NCBI GenBank assembly: GCA_024426085.1
Contig: CP087974.1
Coordinates: 4,196,001-4,260,000 of the forward strand
Direction of reading: 5' to 3'
Length of the DNA stretch: 64,000 nucleotides
Source: Rhizobium sp. RCAM05350
Lineage (GTDB): Bacteria > Pseudomonadota > Alphaproteobacteria > Rhizobiales > Rhizobiaceae
The notes beneath the pieces were generated by a model. That model worked only from the letters and a program-made list of their open reading frames with translations, ran no database searches and was not told the origin of the DNA. Positions 51,171 through 60,487 of the stretch are shown piece by piece (the stretch's first letter is position 1; the number at the start of each line of letters is the position of its first letter). The position numbers were made by a program, and so were the translations under genes.

Positions 51171-51300
51171 GTTGGCGGTTACCGTGTTTCATTGGTTTGC
51201 CTGCGTAGCAATATCTGGCCTTGGAGGGACAATCTTTGCCCGGGAAGGTTCCGCTCCAGCTCAATTCCCGATACACAACGGCCTATCGAGGAGCCCAATC

Positions 51301-52500
51301 ATGACCATCGCGCCGCATCACAGGATCTATACCTGTTTCTTCCTGTTTGCCGTGTCGCTCGGGGCGTTGCTGGCGCGTATGCCGGATCTGCAGGTGGCTC
51401 TATGGGTCAACAAGTCGGAGCTCGGACTGACACTGATCGGCATGGCGATTGGTGCGCTGATTTCGCTGACATTCTCCTCGCCGCTGATTGCGTATCTTGG
51501 CGCACGGACGACTGCCTTTATCACCATTCTCGGCACGGCTGCCTCGTTTGCGCTTGTCCCCTGGGTCGGCGCGGCGCCGCTGGTTTTTTGTGTGCTGTTT
51601 GTCGTGGGCTTGCTTGCTGGCGCGCTCGAAATCAATCTCAATGTCGAGATAGACCGGCTGGAGGCGCGGCTCGGGCGTGGCATCATGAACCGGGCGCATG
51701 GGTTCTGGAGCCTCGGTTTCTTCGTCACCGCGCTGATTGCCTCGGGGGTACGGCAGGCGGAAATCTCGATGCAGCTGCACCTGGCGGTGACGCTCGTCGT
51801 GGTGCTTGTCGTCGGCACGATCGCCATTTCCGGCATCCGCAACGCCCCAGCCCGCGCCGTCTCGCATGAGGTGAAGGCCCCGCTGTTCGCGGTGCCGACC
51901 CTCGGTCTGCTGCCGCTCTGCATCATCGGCGTCGCTGCCTTCCTGGTCGAAGGTGCGGGGATCGACTGGTCGGCGATCTATATGCGCGATGTCTTTGCCG
52001 TCGAACCGTTTGTCGGCGGTCTCGGGCTGACGCTGTTCACGTTCTTCATGGCGATGGCCCGGTTGTTCATCGATCCGGTCGTCGACCGTTTTGGCGCCCG
52101 CACAGTAGCCTCGGCCCTTCTGGTGTTGTCCGCTATCGGTCTTACCGCTGTCTGGCTTGCGTCGCATGCCTACGTCGCGCTGGTCGGTTTCGCGCTGATG
52201 GGGGGCGGCTGCAGCGCGGTCTATCCGCTGGCGGTCTCGGCGGCAGCCCAGCGTACTGACAGGGCAGCACAGGTGAATGTCGCTGCACTCGGGCAGGTGA
52301 CGTTCATCGTCTTCTTCCTCGCGCCGCCGTTGCTCGGCTTCATCGCCGAACACGCCGGCATCCGGACGTCTTATCTCGTGTGCTTGCCGCTGATCATCTA
52401 TGCGCTGTTTTCGGTCAAGGCTCTGGCACCGCGGCGGGGATGGCAAGGGACGGCGCAGGCGCCAGCTGGCGGCGCCCATGCCGATCATCTGCCCATGTAG
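51301..52500 (+). CDS. MFS transporter
   Basis: An intact 399-residue protein with about twelve membrane segments. It starts MTIAPHHRIYTCFFLFAVSL and has the typical loop 2-3 and 8-9 patterns (DLQVALWVNKSELGLTLIGM; RLFIDPVVDRFGARTVASAL). It resembles the YbjJ-like sugar/drug exporter branch (RMPDLQVALWVNKSELG opening). The substrate is unknown. It overlaps the convergent LysR gene by 16 bp. Confidence 0.88.
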   Translation: MTIAPHHRIYTCFFLFAVSLGALLARMPDLQVALWVNKSELGLTLIGMAIGALISLTFSSPLIAYLGARTTAFITILGTAASFALVPWVGAAPLVFCVLFVVGLLAGALEINLNVEIDRLEARLGRGIMNRAHGFWSLGFFVTALIASGVRQAEISMQLHLAVTLVVVLVVGTIAISGIRNAPARAVSHEVKAPLFAVPTLGLLPLCIIGVAAFLVEGAGIDWSAIYMRDVFAVEPFVGGLGLTLFTFFMAMARLFIDPVVDRFGARTVASALLVLSAIGLTAVWLASHAYVALVGFALMGGGCSAVYPLAVSAAAQRTDRAAQVNVAALGQVTFIVFFLAPPLLGFIAEHAGIRTSYLVCLPLIIYALFSVKALAPRRGWQGTAQAPAGGAHADHLPM

Positions 52501-53378
52501 GTGAGTAGTCCCTCCACCAGCGCATCGAACGTGGCGCGGCAACGCGGTGTGGTTTTCAAATTTTCGTGCATGACGACGAAGGTTTCGAGCGGCAGCTCGA
52601 ATTCCTTGTCGAACAACCTGACGATGTCTGGATCGCGCTTGGCAAGCGCCACCTGGCAGACGCCGATGCCGAAGCCGGCGCGGATGGCCGCCAGCTGCGC
52701 GAGATTGCTGTCAGCGCGGAAGGATGGGCGCATCAGGTCCATCAGTGGCACACGCTTGCGGATCGCCTGCACGAAGGCGCTTTCGCGGTCAAAGCCGATC
52801 GTTCGGTGATGAAGCAGGTCCTGCAGATTTTCCGGGAACCCGTGTTTGTCGAGATAGCGCCGATGTGCGTGCAGCCCGAGCGGAATGCCGCCGATCCGGC
52901 GCGTGATCAGGGCGTCCTGTTCGGGCGCCACCATCCGCACGGCGATGTCAGCCTCCTGGAGCAACAGGTTCTCTACAGCATCCGACAGGGAAAGCTCGAT
53001 GACAAGGTCGGGGTGCCGGTCGTGGAGCGCGGTCAGTATCGATGGCAGCACCTCGATGCCGATCACTTCGCTGGCGCTGATGCGTACCGTGCCGCGCACG
53101 CCGCCGCCCTGTCCGGTCGCTGCCCTGAGCAGCGCGGCCGCGTTCGAGGCCAGCTGTTCGGCATGGGGTTTGAGATCTATCGCCGCTTCTGTCGGGATCA
53201 GCCCCTGTGGCGAGCGGATGAACAGCTGGAAACCGATGATGTTTTCCAGCGCATCGATATGCCGGCCGATGGTCGGCTGCGTCAGCCTGAGTTCACGTGC
53301 AGCAGCCGACAGCGATCCCTGCTGCAGCACGGTCAGGAAAGTCCTGTAGAAATCCCAGCTTGGTTCGGTCTCGCTCAT
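52485..53378 (-). CDS. LysR family transcriptional regulator
   Basis: An intact 297-residue protein with the N-terminal helix-turn-helix TVLQQGSLSAAARELRLTQP followed by TIGRHIDALENIIGFQLF, and a type 2 periplasmic-binding-like effector domain. It is divergent from an NAD(P)-binding oxidoreductase gene with a LysR-type box between them, so that gene is the probable target. Confidence 0.9.
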   Translation of the reverse strand: MSETEPSWDFYRTFLTVLQQGSLSAAARELRLTQPTIGRHIDALENIIGFQLFIRSPQGLIPTEAAIDLKPHAEQLASNAAALLRAATGQGGGVRGTVRISASEVIGIEVLPSILTALHDRHPDLVIELSLSDAVENLLLQEADIAVRMVAPEQDALITRRIGGIPLGLHAHRRYLDKHGFPENLQDLLHHRTIGFDRESAFVQAIRKRVPLMDLMRPSFRADSNLAQLAAIRAGFGIGVCQVALAKRDPDIVRLFDKEFELPLETFVVMHENLKTTPRCRATFDALVEGLLTYMGR

Positions 53379-53409
53379 CTATTTTTGTATATCAGATGAA
53401 ATATTTTCG

Positions 53410-53433
53410 GCAATTCCGTTTAAGTGTAATTGC
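53410..53433. promoter_or_regulatory. Candidate LysR box in a divergent promoter region
   Basis: GCAATT at 53410-53415 and AATTGC at 53428-53433 form a dyad with a 12-base spacer, containing ATT-N-AAT spacing like the LysR T-N11-A motif. It lies between the LysR gene and the oxidoreductase gene. Confidence 0.45.
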
Positions 53434-53469
53434 GCTCAAGATGATCTCCATCGAACAAGGAGATCGCAC

Positions 53470-54447
53470 ATGACCGGGCAAGCAAAACAGACAGCTCTTA
53501 TCCTCGGCGCCACCGGCGGCATCGGCGGTGCCGTTGCTCGCACGCTTCAGGCGCGCGGCTGGACGATCCGGGCGCTCAATCGCGATGCCGCCAAGGCCGC
53601 CGCACGAGCCCCCGGCTACGAATGGCTGCAGGGTGATGCGATGAACGCAGGCGACGTGCTTGCCGCCGCGCAAGGGGTTAGCCTCATCGTCCACGCCGTC
53701 AATCCGGCCGGCTACCGCAACTGGGGCACGCTGGTGCTGCCGATGATCGACAATACGATCGCCGCTGCCAGGGAAACCGGCGCCACCATTGTCCTGCCGG
53801 GCACAATCTACAATTTTGGCCCCGACGCCTTTCCGCTGCTGCATGAGACATCGCCGCAGAACCCGGTCACGGCAAAAGGCAGGATCCGTGCCGAGATGGA
53901 GCGCCGCCTTGAAGCCGCGTCACAACAGGGCGTCCGCGTCATCGTCGTCAGGGCAGGGGATTTCTTCGGTCCGGGCGCGGCCAACAACTGGTTCTCGCAG
54001 GGCCTGATAACACCCGGAAAACCGGTTGCCACCGTCACCTATCCGGGCCGCAAGGGTATCGGTCATCAATGGGCCTATTTGCCTGACGTTGCCGAGACGA
54101 TGGCGCGGCTGGTCGATCGCCGCGAAACGTTGTCACCGTTCGCCGTCTTTCACATGCAGGGTTTTTGGGATGACGACGGCACACGCATGGTTGCCGCGAT
54201 CCGGCGCGTCAGCGGCAATCCGGCCCTGAAGGTCAAGAGCTTTCCGTGGTGGATGATGCCGTTCGTCTCGCCCTTCGTACCGTTCCTCAGGGAATTGCGC
54301 GAGATGCGTTACATCTGGCAGGAGCCGTTGCGCATGCCCAATGACCGGCTGGTTGCAGCCATTGGCGCCGAACCGTGGACGCCGATCGACGAGGCCGTCC
54401 GCGCGTCGCTTGCCGCCCTTGGCTGCCTGCTGCCGGATTTGGCGTGA
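53470..54447 (+). CDS. NAD(P)-dependent oxidoreductase/epimerase (NmrA or extended SDR type)
   Basis: An intact 325-residue protein. AAGGAG lies 7 bases before the ATG. The Rossmann start is ALILGATGGIGGAVARTLQA; a substrate-side LPGTIYNFGPDAFPLLHETS segment follows, without the classic Y-x3-K placed clearly. The region FPWWMMPFVSPFVPFLRELR is hydrophobic and may contact the membrane. Its function is unknown; regulation by the divergent LysR gene is likely. Confidence 0.82.
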   Translation: MTGQAKQTALILGATGGIGGAVARTLQARGWTIRALNRDAAKAAARAPGYEWLQGDAMNAGDVLAAAQGVSLIVHAVNPAGYRNWGTLVLPMIDNTIAAARETGATIVLPGTIYNFGPDAFPLLHETSPQNPVTAKGRIRAEMERRLEAASQQGVRVIVVRAGDFFGPGAANNWFSQGLITPGKPVATVTYPGRKGIGHQWAYLPDVAETMARLVDRRETLSPFAVFHMQGFWDDDGTRMVAAIRRVSGNPALKVKSFPWWMMPFVSPFVPFLRELREMRYIWQEPLRMPNDRLVAAIGAEPWTPIDEAVRASLAALGCLLPDLA

Positions 54448-54493
54448 GCGCAACGGCCGGCCCCCGCCAGGGCGAGACGGCCGAGGTGACGGC

Positions 54494-54883
54494 ATGAGCG
54501 CCTCCGTTTCACCTTCGTCGGCTCTGCCTGTGCCGCTTTATTTCCGGGCGCTTGCCGTTAGCGTTCCCACGCTGATCGGCGGTCAGCTGTTTCTTGCTGG
54601 TCTTGCCATCTTCTCCGACGGCCTTGCCTGGCAGTGGCACGGCGCGCTCGGCGGTGGCATCGGCCTTGTCATTCTCCTTTTGCTCGGTGTTGTGGTCTTC
54701 ACGCCCGGCCTCAAGGGCCATCGCTCGCCGGCCGTCGTGCTGTTTGTGCTCTATTGCTTTCAGTTCGTCTGGCTTGAACTTGGGGCGGCGCTGGCGATCG
54801 GCTGGGTCCAGGCCCTGCATCCGGCAAATGCCATGGCTCTGGCAACGTTCAGCGTTCTCATGGCGCGGCGGGCCGTGGCGTAG
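54494..54883 (+). CDS. Small four-helix membrane protein
   Basis: An intact 129-residue protein, MSASVSPSSALPVPLYFRAL..., with four hydrophobic segments. Its pattern of a histidine in helix 2 (WQWHGALGGGIGLVILLLLG) and charged loop KGHRSPAVV is reminiscent of DUF6220-type proteins. It lies 46 bp after the oxidoreductase and is probably cotranscribed. Its stop is 2 bp from the end of the convergent transglycosylase gene. Function unknown. Confidence 0.65.
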   Translation: MSASVSPSSALPVPLYFRALAVSVPTLIGGQLFLAGLAIFSDGLAWQWHGALGGGIGLVILLLLGVVVFTPGLKGHRSPAVVLFVLYCFQFVWLELGAALAIGWVQALHPANAMALATFSVLMARRAVA

Positions 54884-54885
54884 CG

Positions 54886-55825
54886 TCAGTTCTTGAAGAC
54901 GATGCAGGCGCCGCCGGTTCTGCGGACCTGTGTGCACACGGCATCGGCCTCCGCCCGTGTCTGGCGGCCGATGCGGGCGGTGTAGCGCAGCCTGTTTCCA
55001 AAAGCCCGGTTGCGCTCGCTGGATCAGCGGTTTCTCAGTATTGAGCGGCGAGGGCGTGCGGCTGACGGCGGCGAGGAACAGGCGCTGTGCCACGGATTTT
55101 TGGAAATGCGCCGATAGTTGCGCGCCCCAGGGCGCCCAGGTGCCTTCCTCTTCGAACTCAACTTCCTTGAGACGCCGCTTGTCGGCAAGGGCGGTGCAGG
55201 CATCGTAGAAGGATTTGTCCTTGTCGAGCCGCAGGTCGAGTGCCGTCGGCGGATTGTCCTTCCATTCCTCGACCGGATGGGCGGTGATGGCAAGCACATA
55301 GGCGCGAGTCTCATAGGGCAGGTTGCCGGTCGCAAGAAACGTACCGAGCCCGCCTTCACCGGCATTGTAGGCGGCAGCGGCAAGGCCGAGATTGCCGAAC
55401 CGGTTGCGCAGCGCATCGAGATATTCGGCCGATTTCCCCAGGGCTTCCAGCGCATCGAAGCTATTGTTCAGCCCACGCAACTTGGCGGTCGAGGGAATGA
55501 ACTGGGCGATCCCCTCGGCGCCCTTGGGGCTGATGGCATCCGGCCGGAACAGGCTTTCCTTCCAGATCAGCCTCGCGAAGAAATCCGGCGGTAACGCATT
55601 CGTTTCGGCGAAGTGGCCAAGCGCCGTGCAGATGTCGCGGCTATAGCTGCGGGCGCGGACGCAGAGCGTCATGCTTGCCGTCGTCGTGGAATAGACGCAT
55701 GGCGGTGCACGCCATTCCGACTGTGCAAGAGTGACCTGGCCGTGTGAAAACGTCCCGGCAAGCAAAGCGGCTGCAAACAGCGCTGCAAACCATGCCCGTT
55801 CGTGCCGCCGCTTTTTGTGTTTCAT
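54886..55825 (-). CDS. Lytic transglycosylase with C-terminal SPOR-like domain, one frameshift
   Basis: The product of about 313 residues has a signal peptide (AWFAALFAAALLAGTFSHG). The SLT domain has catalytic glutamate in FARLIWKESLFRPDAISPKG, then GIAQFIPSTAKLRGL and AAAYNAGEGGLGTF. A C-terminal peptidoglycan-binding SPOR-like repeat follows (LRYTARIGRQTRAEADAVCT ... GGACIVFKN). A lost CG near 55018 breaks the frame just before the SPOR part. An ATG at 55840 is an alternative start. It cleaves glycan strands in the periplasm. Confidence 0.85.
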
Positions 55826-55896
55826 CCGCGAAGGGACCATCCGCCAGATATCTCGACGGTCTTTGATAGCACCGATCCGGCGAAATCGGGAGACGT

Positions 55897-56402
55897 TTAC
55901 GATTTTTCCGGCAGGGTCAGCTGCATGAAGGTCAGGTCCAGCCAGCGGCCGAACTTGGTGCCGACTTCCTTCATCTGCCCCGTGATCTCAAAGCCGAGCT
56001 TTTCATGCAGGCGGATCGAGGCTGCATTGTTGGCCTCGATGCCGGCGACCATCACATGCTTGCCGCAGGCGGTAGCGCGCCTCGATCAGGGCAAGCATCA
56101 GCAGCTTGCCGATGCCGCCGCCGCGCTGGTTCTTCTCGACATAGACCGAATGCTCGACCGTATGGCGATAACCGTCGAAGGCGCGCCAGTCGCCGAAGGA
56201 GGCATAGCCGGCAATGGTGCCGTCATCGGTCACCGCCACCAGGACCGGATAGCCGAGACGCTTGCGCTCAGTGAACCATGTCAGCGCGGTTTGCGAGGTC
56301 CACCTGCGTATCGTTCCAGATTGCCGTCGTGTTGAGCACGGCATCGTTATAGATGTCGCGGATGGCGGGCAGATCGGTTTCTTCGGCGTCGCGCAGGTGC
56401 AT
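55897..56402 (-). CDS. GNAT acetyltransferase, phosphinothricin acetyltransferase type, two frameshifts
   Basis: The protein of about 168 residues begins MHLRDAEETDLPAIRDIYND, with AVLNTTAIWNDTQVDLANR as in Pat/YwnH enzymes. The acetyl-CoA loop is YVEKNQRGGGIGKLLMLALI and the end is AGIEANNAASIRLHEKLGFE. Breaks lie near 56279 (one extra base, A-D-W-F expected) and near 56069 (lost GC). GGAGAG precedes the ATG. Substrates of this group include phosphinothricin and methionine sulfoximine. Confidence 0.83.
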
Positions 56403-56486
56403 CGGGTCTCTCCAGCAGTTTGCCGAAGCTCTAAGCCGCGATAACAGCGTTGTACAGCCGGTAAATCATGCCAGACCGGAAACCGG

Positions 56487-57287
56487 TCAGGCGCCGTTGG
56501 CCAGTTCCGCAACTGCGATTTCGGCAACATGAAGAGCTGGTGCCGGATCGCCGCCATCCTCGAGAAACCAGGCAGCGGAAAGTCCTGCATAGGCAACAAT
56601 CCAGCGCAGCACCCGCTCCGGAGCAAGGCCTGATTCCTGTGCCACGATGGGAAGCTGGCGGCGCAGTCTTGCGGGGGCTTTTGTCGCCCTGCAGGTCCGG
56701 GTTGCAGAACAGGTTGGCATAGTCGTAGCCGCGCTCGCCGAGCAGACCTTTCGGGTCGATAGCCAGCCAGCCCCGATCTTCGAAGTCGAGAATATTGCTG
56801 TGATGGATATCGCCGTGCAGTACGCCGACCTCCTGGGGCTCCGCCAGCAGCGCTTTTGCGGCAGTGTCCGAGGTGCTGAACATGCTGCCGTGGGCCGCAG
56901 ATGCGGCTTCCAGTCGCGGGAACCAGATATCGAGGGGAACAAGCTCGGGATAGGGTTTTGCGGGCTGCCTGTGCAAGCTGCAGACAGTCTTGCAGATGAT
57001 CCGGCTTGCCTCGTCGTCTTCGCCGTTCATCGCCATGGTCAGCAGTGAATGTTTGCCTTCAGCCCGCTCAAGCAGGATCGCATCACCGCCATGGGCATAG
57101 ACCTTGGCAGCGCCTTCGCCGTCCCACCATTGCATCAGCAAGCCGCCGCGTTTTTCCTCAGCCACGGTCGCAACCTTCAGCATCAGGGATGGCCCTGCCA
57201 GTGGACAGGGAGGAGATGGCTGGAGTGGGTGACGATAGGGGTGCCATCGGGCAGCAAGGCCCATGCCTTGATGAAACGGTCAGACAT
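56487..57287 (-). CDS. Aminoglycoside/hydroxyurea phosphotransferase-like kinase, two frameshifts
   Basis: The product of about 266 residues starts MSDRFIKAWALLPDGTPIVT and contains the kinase features VGVLHGDIHHSNILDFEDRG (catalytic aspartate), AIDPKGLLGERGYDYANLF and QWWDGEGAAKVYA. This matches the streptomycin 6-kinase/hydroxyurea kinase group. Breaks are near 57188 and near 56676 (an extra C in a C run). Chromosomal copies like this are often housekeeping kinases and do not prove antibiotic resistance. Confidence 0.82.
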
Positions 57288-57304
57288 CGCGTCTTTCGGT
57301 CACA

Positions 57305-57334
57305 AAAATCCCGCCCGGTGAGGGGCGGGATTTT
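57305..57334. terminator. Terminator between kinase and OYE genes
   Basis: AAAATCCCGCCC at 57305-57316 pairs perfectly with GGGCGGGATTTT at 57323-57334 around a 6-base loop. It lies 16 bp after the OYE stop on the minus strand and carries A/T tails on both sides. Confidence 0.85.
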
Positions 57335-57349
57335 CAATCTATACTATTC

Positions 57350-58475
57350 TTAGGCGACCTGCTGCTCAAGCACCGGATAGTCCGTGTAGCCCTTGGCGCC
57401 GCCGCCGTAGAAGGTGGCCTGGTCCGGCGTATTGAGCGGCGCGTTGTCCTTGAGGCGCTCAACCAGATCCGGATTGGCGATGAACGGCTTGCCGAAGGCG
57501 ACGAGGTCGGTCTTGCCTTCCTTGACGGACTGGATGGCGAGGTCACGGTCGTAACCGTTATTGGTCATCCATGCGGCCTTGCCACCGGCCTTCTCATAGG
57601 CCTGGCGCAGCGCCGCGTAGTCGAACGGCTTGTCGCCCTGCTGGAAGTCACGCGGGCCGCCGGTCGCACCTTCGATGATATGGATATAGGACAGCTTGTA
57701 CTTGGCCAGGCCTTCGACGACGTAGGTGAACAGGGCCTGCGCATCCGGATCGGACGAATCGTTGGCGGGCGTGACCGGCGAAATGCGGATGCCGGTGCGG
57801 CCTTCGCCGATTTCCTTGGTGATGACGTCGACGACCTGGAACAGGAAGCGGGCGCGATTTTCGATCGGACCGCCATATTCGTCGGTGCGGACGTTGGAGC
57901 CGGAGCGCAGGAACTGGTCGATCAGGTAACCGTTGGCGGCATGGATCTCGACGCCGTCAAAACCGGCATCGACGGCAGCGCGGGCGGCCTTGCGATAATC
58001 TTCCAGAATGCCCGGGATTTCGGAGAGTTCCAGGGCGCGGGGCTCTGAGGTTTCGGCGAAAGTGCCGGTGCCGTCGGCGTTGACCAAGTAGGTCTTCGAC
58101 TTCGCCTGGATGGCGGAGGCGGACACCGGCTTGCCGCCATCAGGCTGCAGTGTCGTGTGCGAGATACGGCCGACATGCCACATCTGCACGACGATCTTGC
58201 CGCCGGCCTTGTGAACGGCGTCGGTGACTTTCTTCCAGCCGTCGAGGGCTTCCTTGGTGTAGAGACCCGGAACGTCGGCATAACCCTGACCCTGATGGGT
58301 GATCGCGGTCGCCTCGGTGATCAAGAGGCCGGCGGAGGTACGCTGCTCGTAATAGGTGACGTTGAGCGTATTCGGAACGGCGGCCGGCGAGCGGTTGCGC
58401 GTCAAGGGCGCCATCACGATGCGGTTGGCAAGCTCGATGTCACCGATCTTGATCGGGTCAGAAGAGGGAAGTCAT
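57350..58475 (-). CDS. Old Yellow Enzyme family alkene reductase, one frameshift
   Basis: The product of about 374 residues opens MTSLF and then, after removing one base, DPIKIGDIELANRIVMAPLT. FMN and substrate residues appear in HVGRISHTTLQPDG, FDGVEIHAANGYLIDQFLRS and RISPVTPAND. It ends DLVAFGKPFIANPDLVERLK, as in NemA/XenB-type enzymes reducing electrophilic alkenes and nitro compounds. The extra base lies at 58460 (TTC-T-GAC on the coding strand), creating a TGA at codon 6. It follows an ArsR regulator gene by 71 bp. Confidence 0.92.
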
Positions 58476-58546
58476 GGGAAGTCCTTTTCGTTCGTTGCGG
58501 GGAGATGTTTATCTTGGGAGGATAAAACGCTGGGCAATGTTGCCGG

Positions 58547-58840
58547 TCAGAGCGTGTTGCCGATGTCTTTCAGGAACGCCTCGATCGTGTCTTCGTTCCG
58601 CTTGTAGAAAATCCACTGGCCAACACGTTTGGTGGTGACGAGATCGGCACGCTGCAGGATCGACAGATGGCCCGAGACGGTGGATTGCGACAGGCCGCAG
58701 CGCTCGAACTGGCTGGCGCAGATGCCCATGTCCAGCGGATGATGCTGACTGGAAAAATGCACTTCCGGCTCCTTCATCCAGCCAAGCATCTCGATGCGCT
58801 TGGGATGCGCCAGGGCCTTCAAGATTTCGTCCTTGTCCAT
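58547..58840 (-). CDS. ArsR/SmtB family transcriptional regulator
   Basis: An intact 97-residue winged-helix protein: MDKDEILKALAHPKRIEMLG opening, recognition helix in CGLSQSTVSGHLSILQRADL, wing KRVGQWIFYKRN. Cysteines at positions near 41 and 48 (GICASQFERCGLS) could sense thiol-reactive compounds. The OYE reductase gene lies directly downstream and a palindromic operator lies upstream, fitting self-regulated control of an electrophile-response pair, as with NemR-nemA by analogy. Confidence 0.9.
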   Translation of the reverse strand: MDKDEILKALAHPKRIEMLGWMKEPEVHFSSQHHPLDMGICASQFERCGLSQSTVSGHLSILQRADLVTTKRVGQWIFYKRNEDTIEAFLKDIGNTL

Positions 58841-58865
58841 CGATCGACTCTGTATCGTTAAATTC

Positions 58866-58900
58866 CGATATATCGATACGTAAATCGAGATTTACCGATA
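58866..58900. promoter_or_regulatory. ArsR-type operator palindromes upstream of the arsR-OYE operon
   Basis: GTAAATCGAGATTTAC at 58880-58895 is a perfect palindrome extended by TATCG and CGATA flanks. CGATATATCG immediately upstream is a second palindrome. The cluster sits 26-60 bp before the arsR ATG, over the likely promoter, as expected for autoregulation by an ArsR/SmtB protein. Confidence 0.65.
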
Positions 58901-58946
58901 TTCAAGTCACGTCTTCGTGAAAACTGTTCGGGAGGGAAATCCGGAC

Positions 58947-59066
58947 AAAAAAAGAGGGCCACTGAAGAACAGGGCCCTTTTAGATGTGAAGGTTTCAAAA
59001 CCTCCAGAGGGGAACAGCTGTTGCGGTGGTACTGGGAGGAAAAGACCACCATGTGCCTCAGCTGAA
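58947..59066 (-). ncRNA. AbcR-type trans-acting small RNA (alpha-r15 family), copy 1
   Basis: Read on the minus strand, a stem GGTGGT...ACCACC presents the loop CTTTTCCTCCCAGT. The conserved CAGCTGTTCCCCTCTGGAGG follows, then a terminator stem with GGGCCC and GGCCC ending in seven T (plus positions 58947-58953). The same layout recurs about 200 bp away. The pair lies between an arsR gene and the LsrB/VtlR gene, as for AbcR1/AbcR2 of Ensifer, Agrobacterium and Brucella. These Hfq-binding RNAs silence ABC-transporter mRNAs through C-rich seeds. The 5-prime end is estimated. Confidence 0.85.
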
Positions 59067-59150
59067 CCGGATATGGGAAAGCCCCATGAAAACTTCAATG
59101 CCGCGCGGCAAGAAATATTGCAACCATGAGGTTGTTTTTGAAATCTGGGC

Positions 59151-59272
59151 AAAAAAGAGGGCCACAAGAAAAACTTGGGCCCTTTATAGTTATGAAGGTA
59201 ATTAAACCTCCAGAGGGGAACAGCTGCTGCGGTGGCACTGGGAGGAAAAAAGCCACCAAGATGCATCAGCTG
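59151..59272 (-). ncRNA. AbcR-type trans-acting small RNA (alpha-r15 family), copy 2
   Basis: This copy has stem GGTGGC...GCCACC around a CCTCCCAG-containing loop, CAGCAGCTGTTCCCCTCTGG, and a terminator stem (GGGCC/GGCCC) ending in TTTTTT at plus positions 59151-59156. Compared with copy 1 the closing pair changes from T-A to C-G, a compensatory change that supports the stem. It is nearer to lsrB; in Brucella the LysR orthologue VtlR activates the adjacent abcR2. The 5-prime end is estimated. Confidence 0.85.
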
Positions 59273-59476
59273 CAGTCGGTATGATGGTTTTTGGGCTATT
59301 CGCAATCATTTAATATGCATGACAGCCATGTGTCGGACGCAGCCCTGCGTAATTTTAAGGCGATTTCAGTTCCTTGCACCCCCTGCAAAACCGGGGGTGC
59401 GGCAAAAAATCAGTTAAAACAACAGTTTGTCTAGCAGGAAAGTAGAGAATGTTTTTGTGCAGGTGCGAAGGCCGCA

Positions 59477-60373
59477 TCAGAAGGCCCAGTTACGAGCCTT
59501 CGCAACGATGAAATCACGGAAGACTTTCAGCTTAGCGGCGTTCTTCATCTCGTCCGGATAGCAGAAATAGGTATCGAAGGACGGAATCTCGGCACCGATC
59601 GGAAGTTGAATGAGGCCCGGGTCGCGACCGACAATATAGTCCGGCATCATGGCGATCCCGATGCCGAGCAGGCAGGCGCGCTTGATCGAGGTCTGGCTGT
59701 TGATCTGCAGGTGCGAGGGGCGGGGATTGTCCAGATCCCGGCCTGCGATCTCCAGCCAGTTGACGTCGAGCAGATAGTTCGGTGCCGGTTCGCCGAAGGT
59801 GATGATGCGGTGGTTGTCGAGATCCTCGATCGACTGCGGCTCGCCATACTTGTTGATGTAGGAGGGCGCCGCATAGACATGCATGTGCACGGTGAACAGC
59901 TTGCGCTGGATAAGGTCGGACTGCTGCGGCTGGCGGAGCCGAATTGCGCAATCGGCATGGCGCATGTTCACATCCAGTTCCTCATTGTCGAGGATCAGCT
60001 GAACCTGCATGTCGGGATAGAGCGACAGGAATTCCTGCACCTTGTCGGTCAGCCAGCCCTGGCCGAGACCCACCGTCGTGGTGATGCGCAGCTTGCCGGA
60101 CGGCTTGTCGGTGTTCTCGGTCAGCTGGACCTTGACGCTTTCCAGCTTCATCAGCACTTCATGCGCAGTGCGATAGAGGATCTCGCCCTGTTCGGTGAGG
60201 ATCAGGCCGCGGGCATGCCGATGGAACAGCTTGATGCCGACATCCTGCTCCAGCGACGAGACCTGGCGGCTGATGGCCGATTGGGACAGGTGCAGCTTGT
60301 CGGCTGCATGGGTGAACGATCCCGCTTCCGCCGCCGCATGGAAAATGCGCAGTTTGTCCCAGTCTAGCGGCAT
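59477..60373 (-). CDS. lsrB: LysR family regulator LsrB/VtlR
   Basis: An intact 298-residue protein starting MPLDWDKLRIFHAAAEAGSF. The helix-turn-helix is THAADKLHLSQSAISRQVSS and the effector domain contains VGLGQGWLTDKVQEFLSLYP. The position next to tandem AbcR RNAs and trxB matches lsrB of Ensifer meliloti and vtlR of Brucella, which control AbcR2 and redox/lipopolysaccharide genes. The longer open frame to 60448 lacks a conserved start. Confidence 0.9.
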   Translation of the reverse strand: MPLDWDKLRIFHAAAEAGSFTHAADKLHLSQSAISRQVSSLEQDVGIKLFHRHARGLILTEQGEILYRTAHEVLMKLESVKVQLTENTDKPSGKLRITTTVGLGQGWLTDKVQEFLSLYPDMQVQLILDNEELDVNMRHADCAIRLRQPQQSDLIQRKLFTVHMHVYAAPSYINKYGEPQSIEDLDNHRIITFGEPAPNYLLDVNWLEIAGRDLDNPRPSHLQINSQTSIKRACLLGIGIAMMPDYIVGRDPGLIQLPIGAEIPSFDTYFCYPDEMKNAAKLKVFRDFIVAKARNWAF

Positions 60374-60487
60374 GGTGTCCCCCAATAGGTGCTCGTGGCG
60401 GAAAACGGCCTCGTGTTTTCCGCCATAAGGCTGATTGTCTGTTCCCACTCAGGAGCGGCCTTTGACCGCTCCCATTCTTCGCGGCTT

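Noticed and set aside
58917..59305. Protein-coding frames across the two AbcR units
   Set aside because: The sequence conservation between units follows RNA stems and loops and a terminator, not codon periodicity, and the encoded peptides differ in frame.
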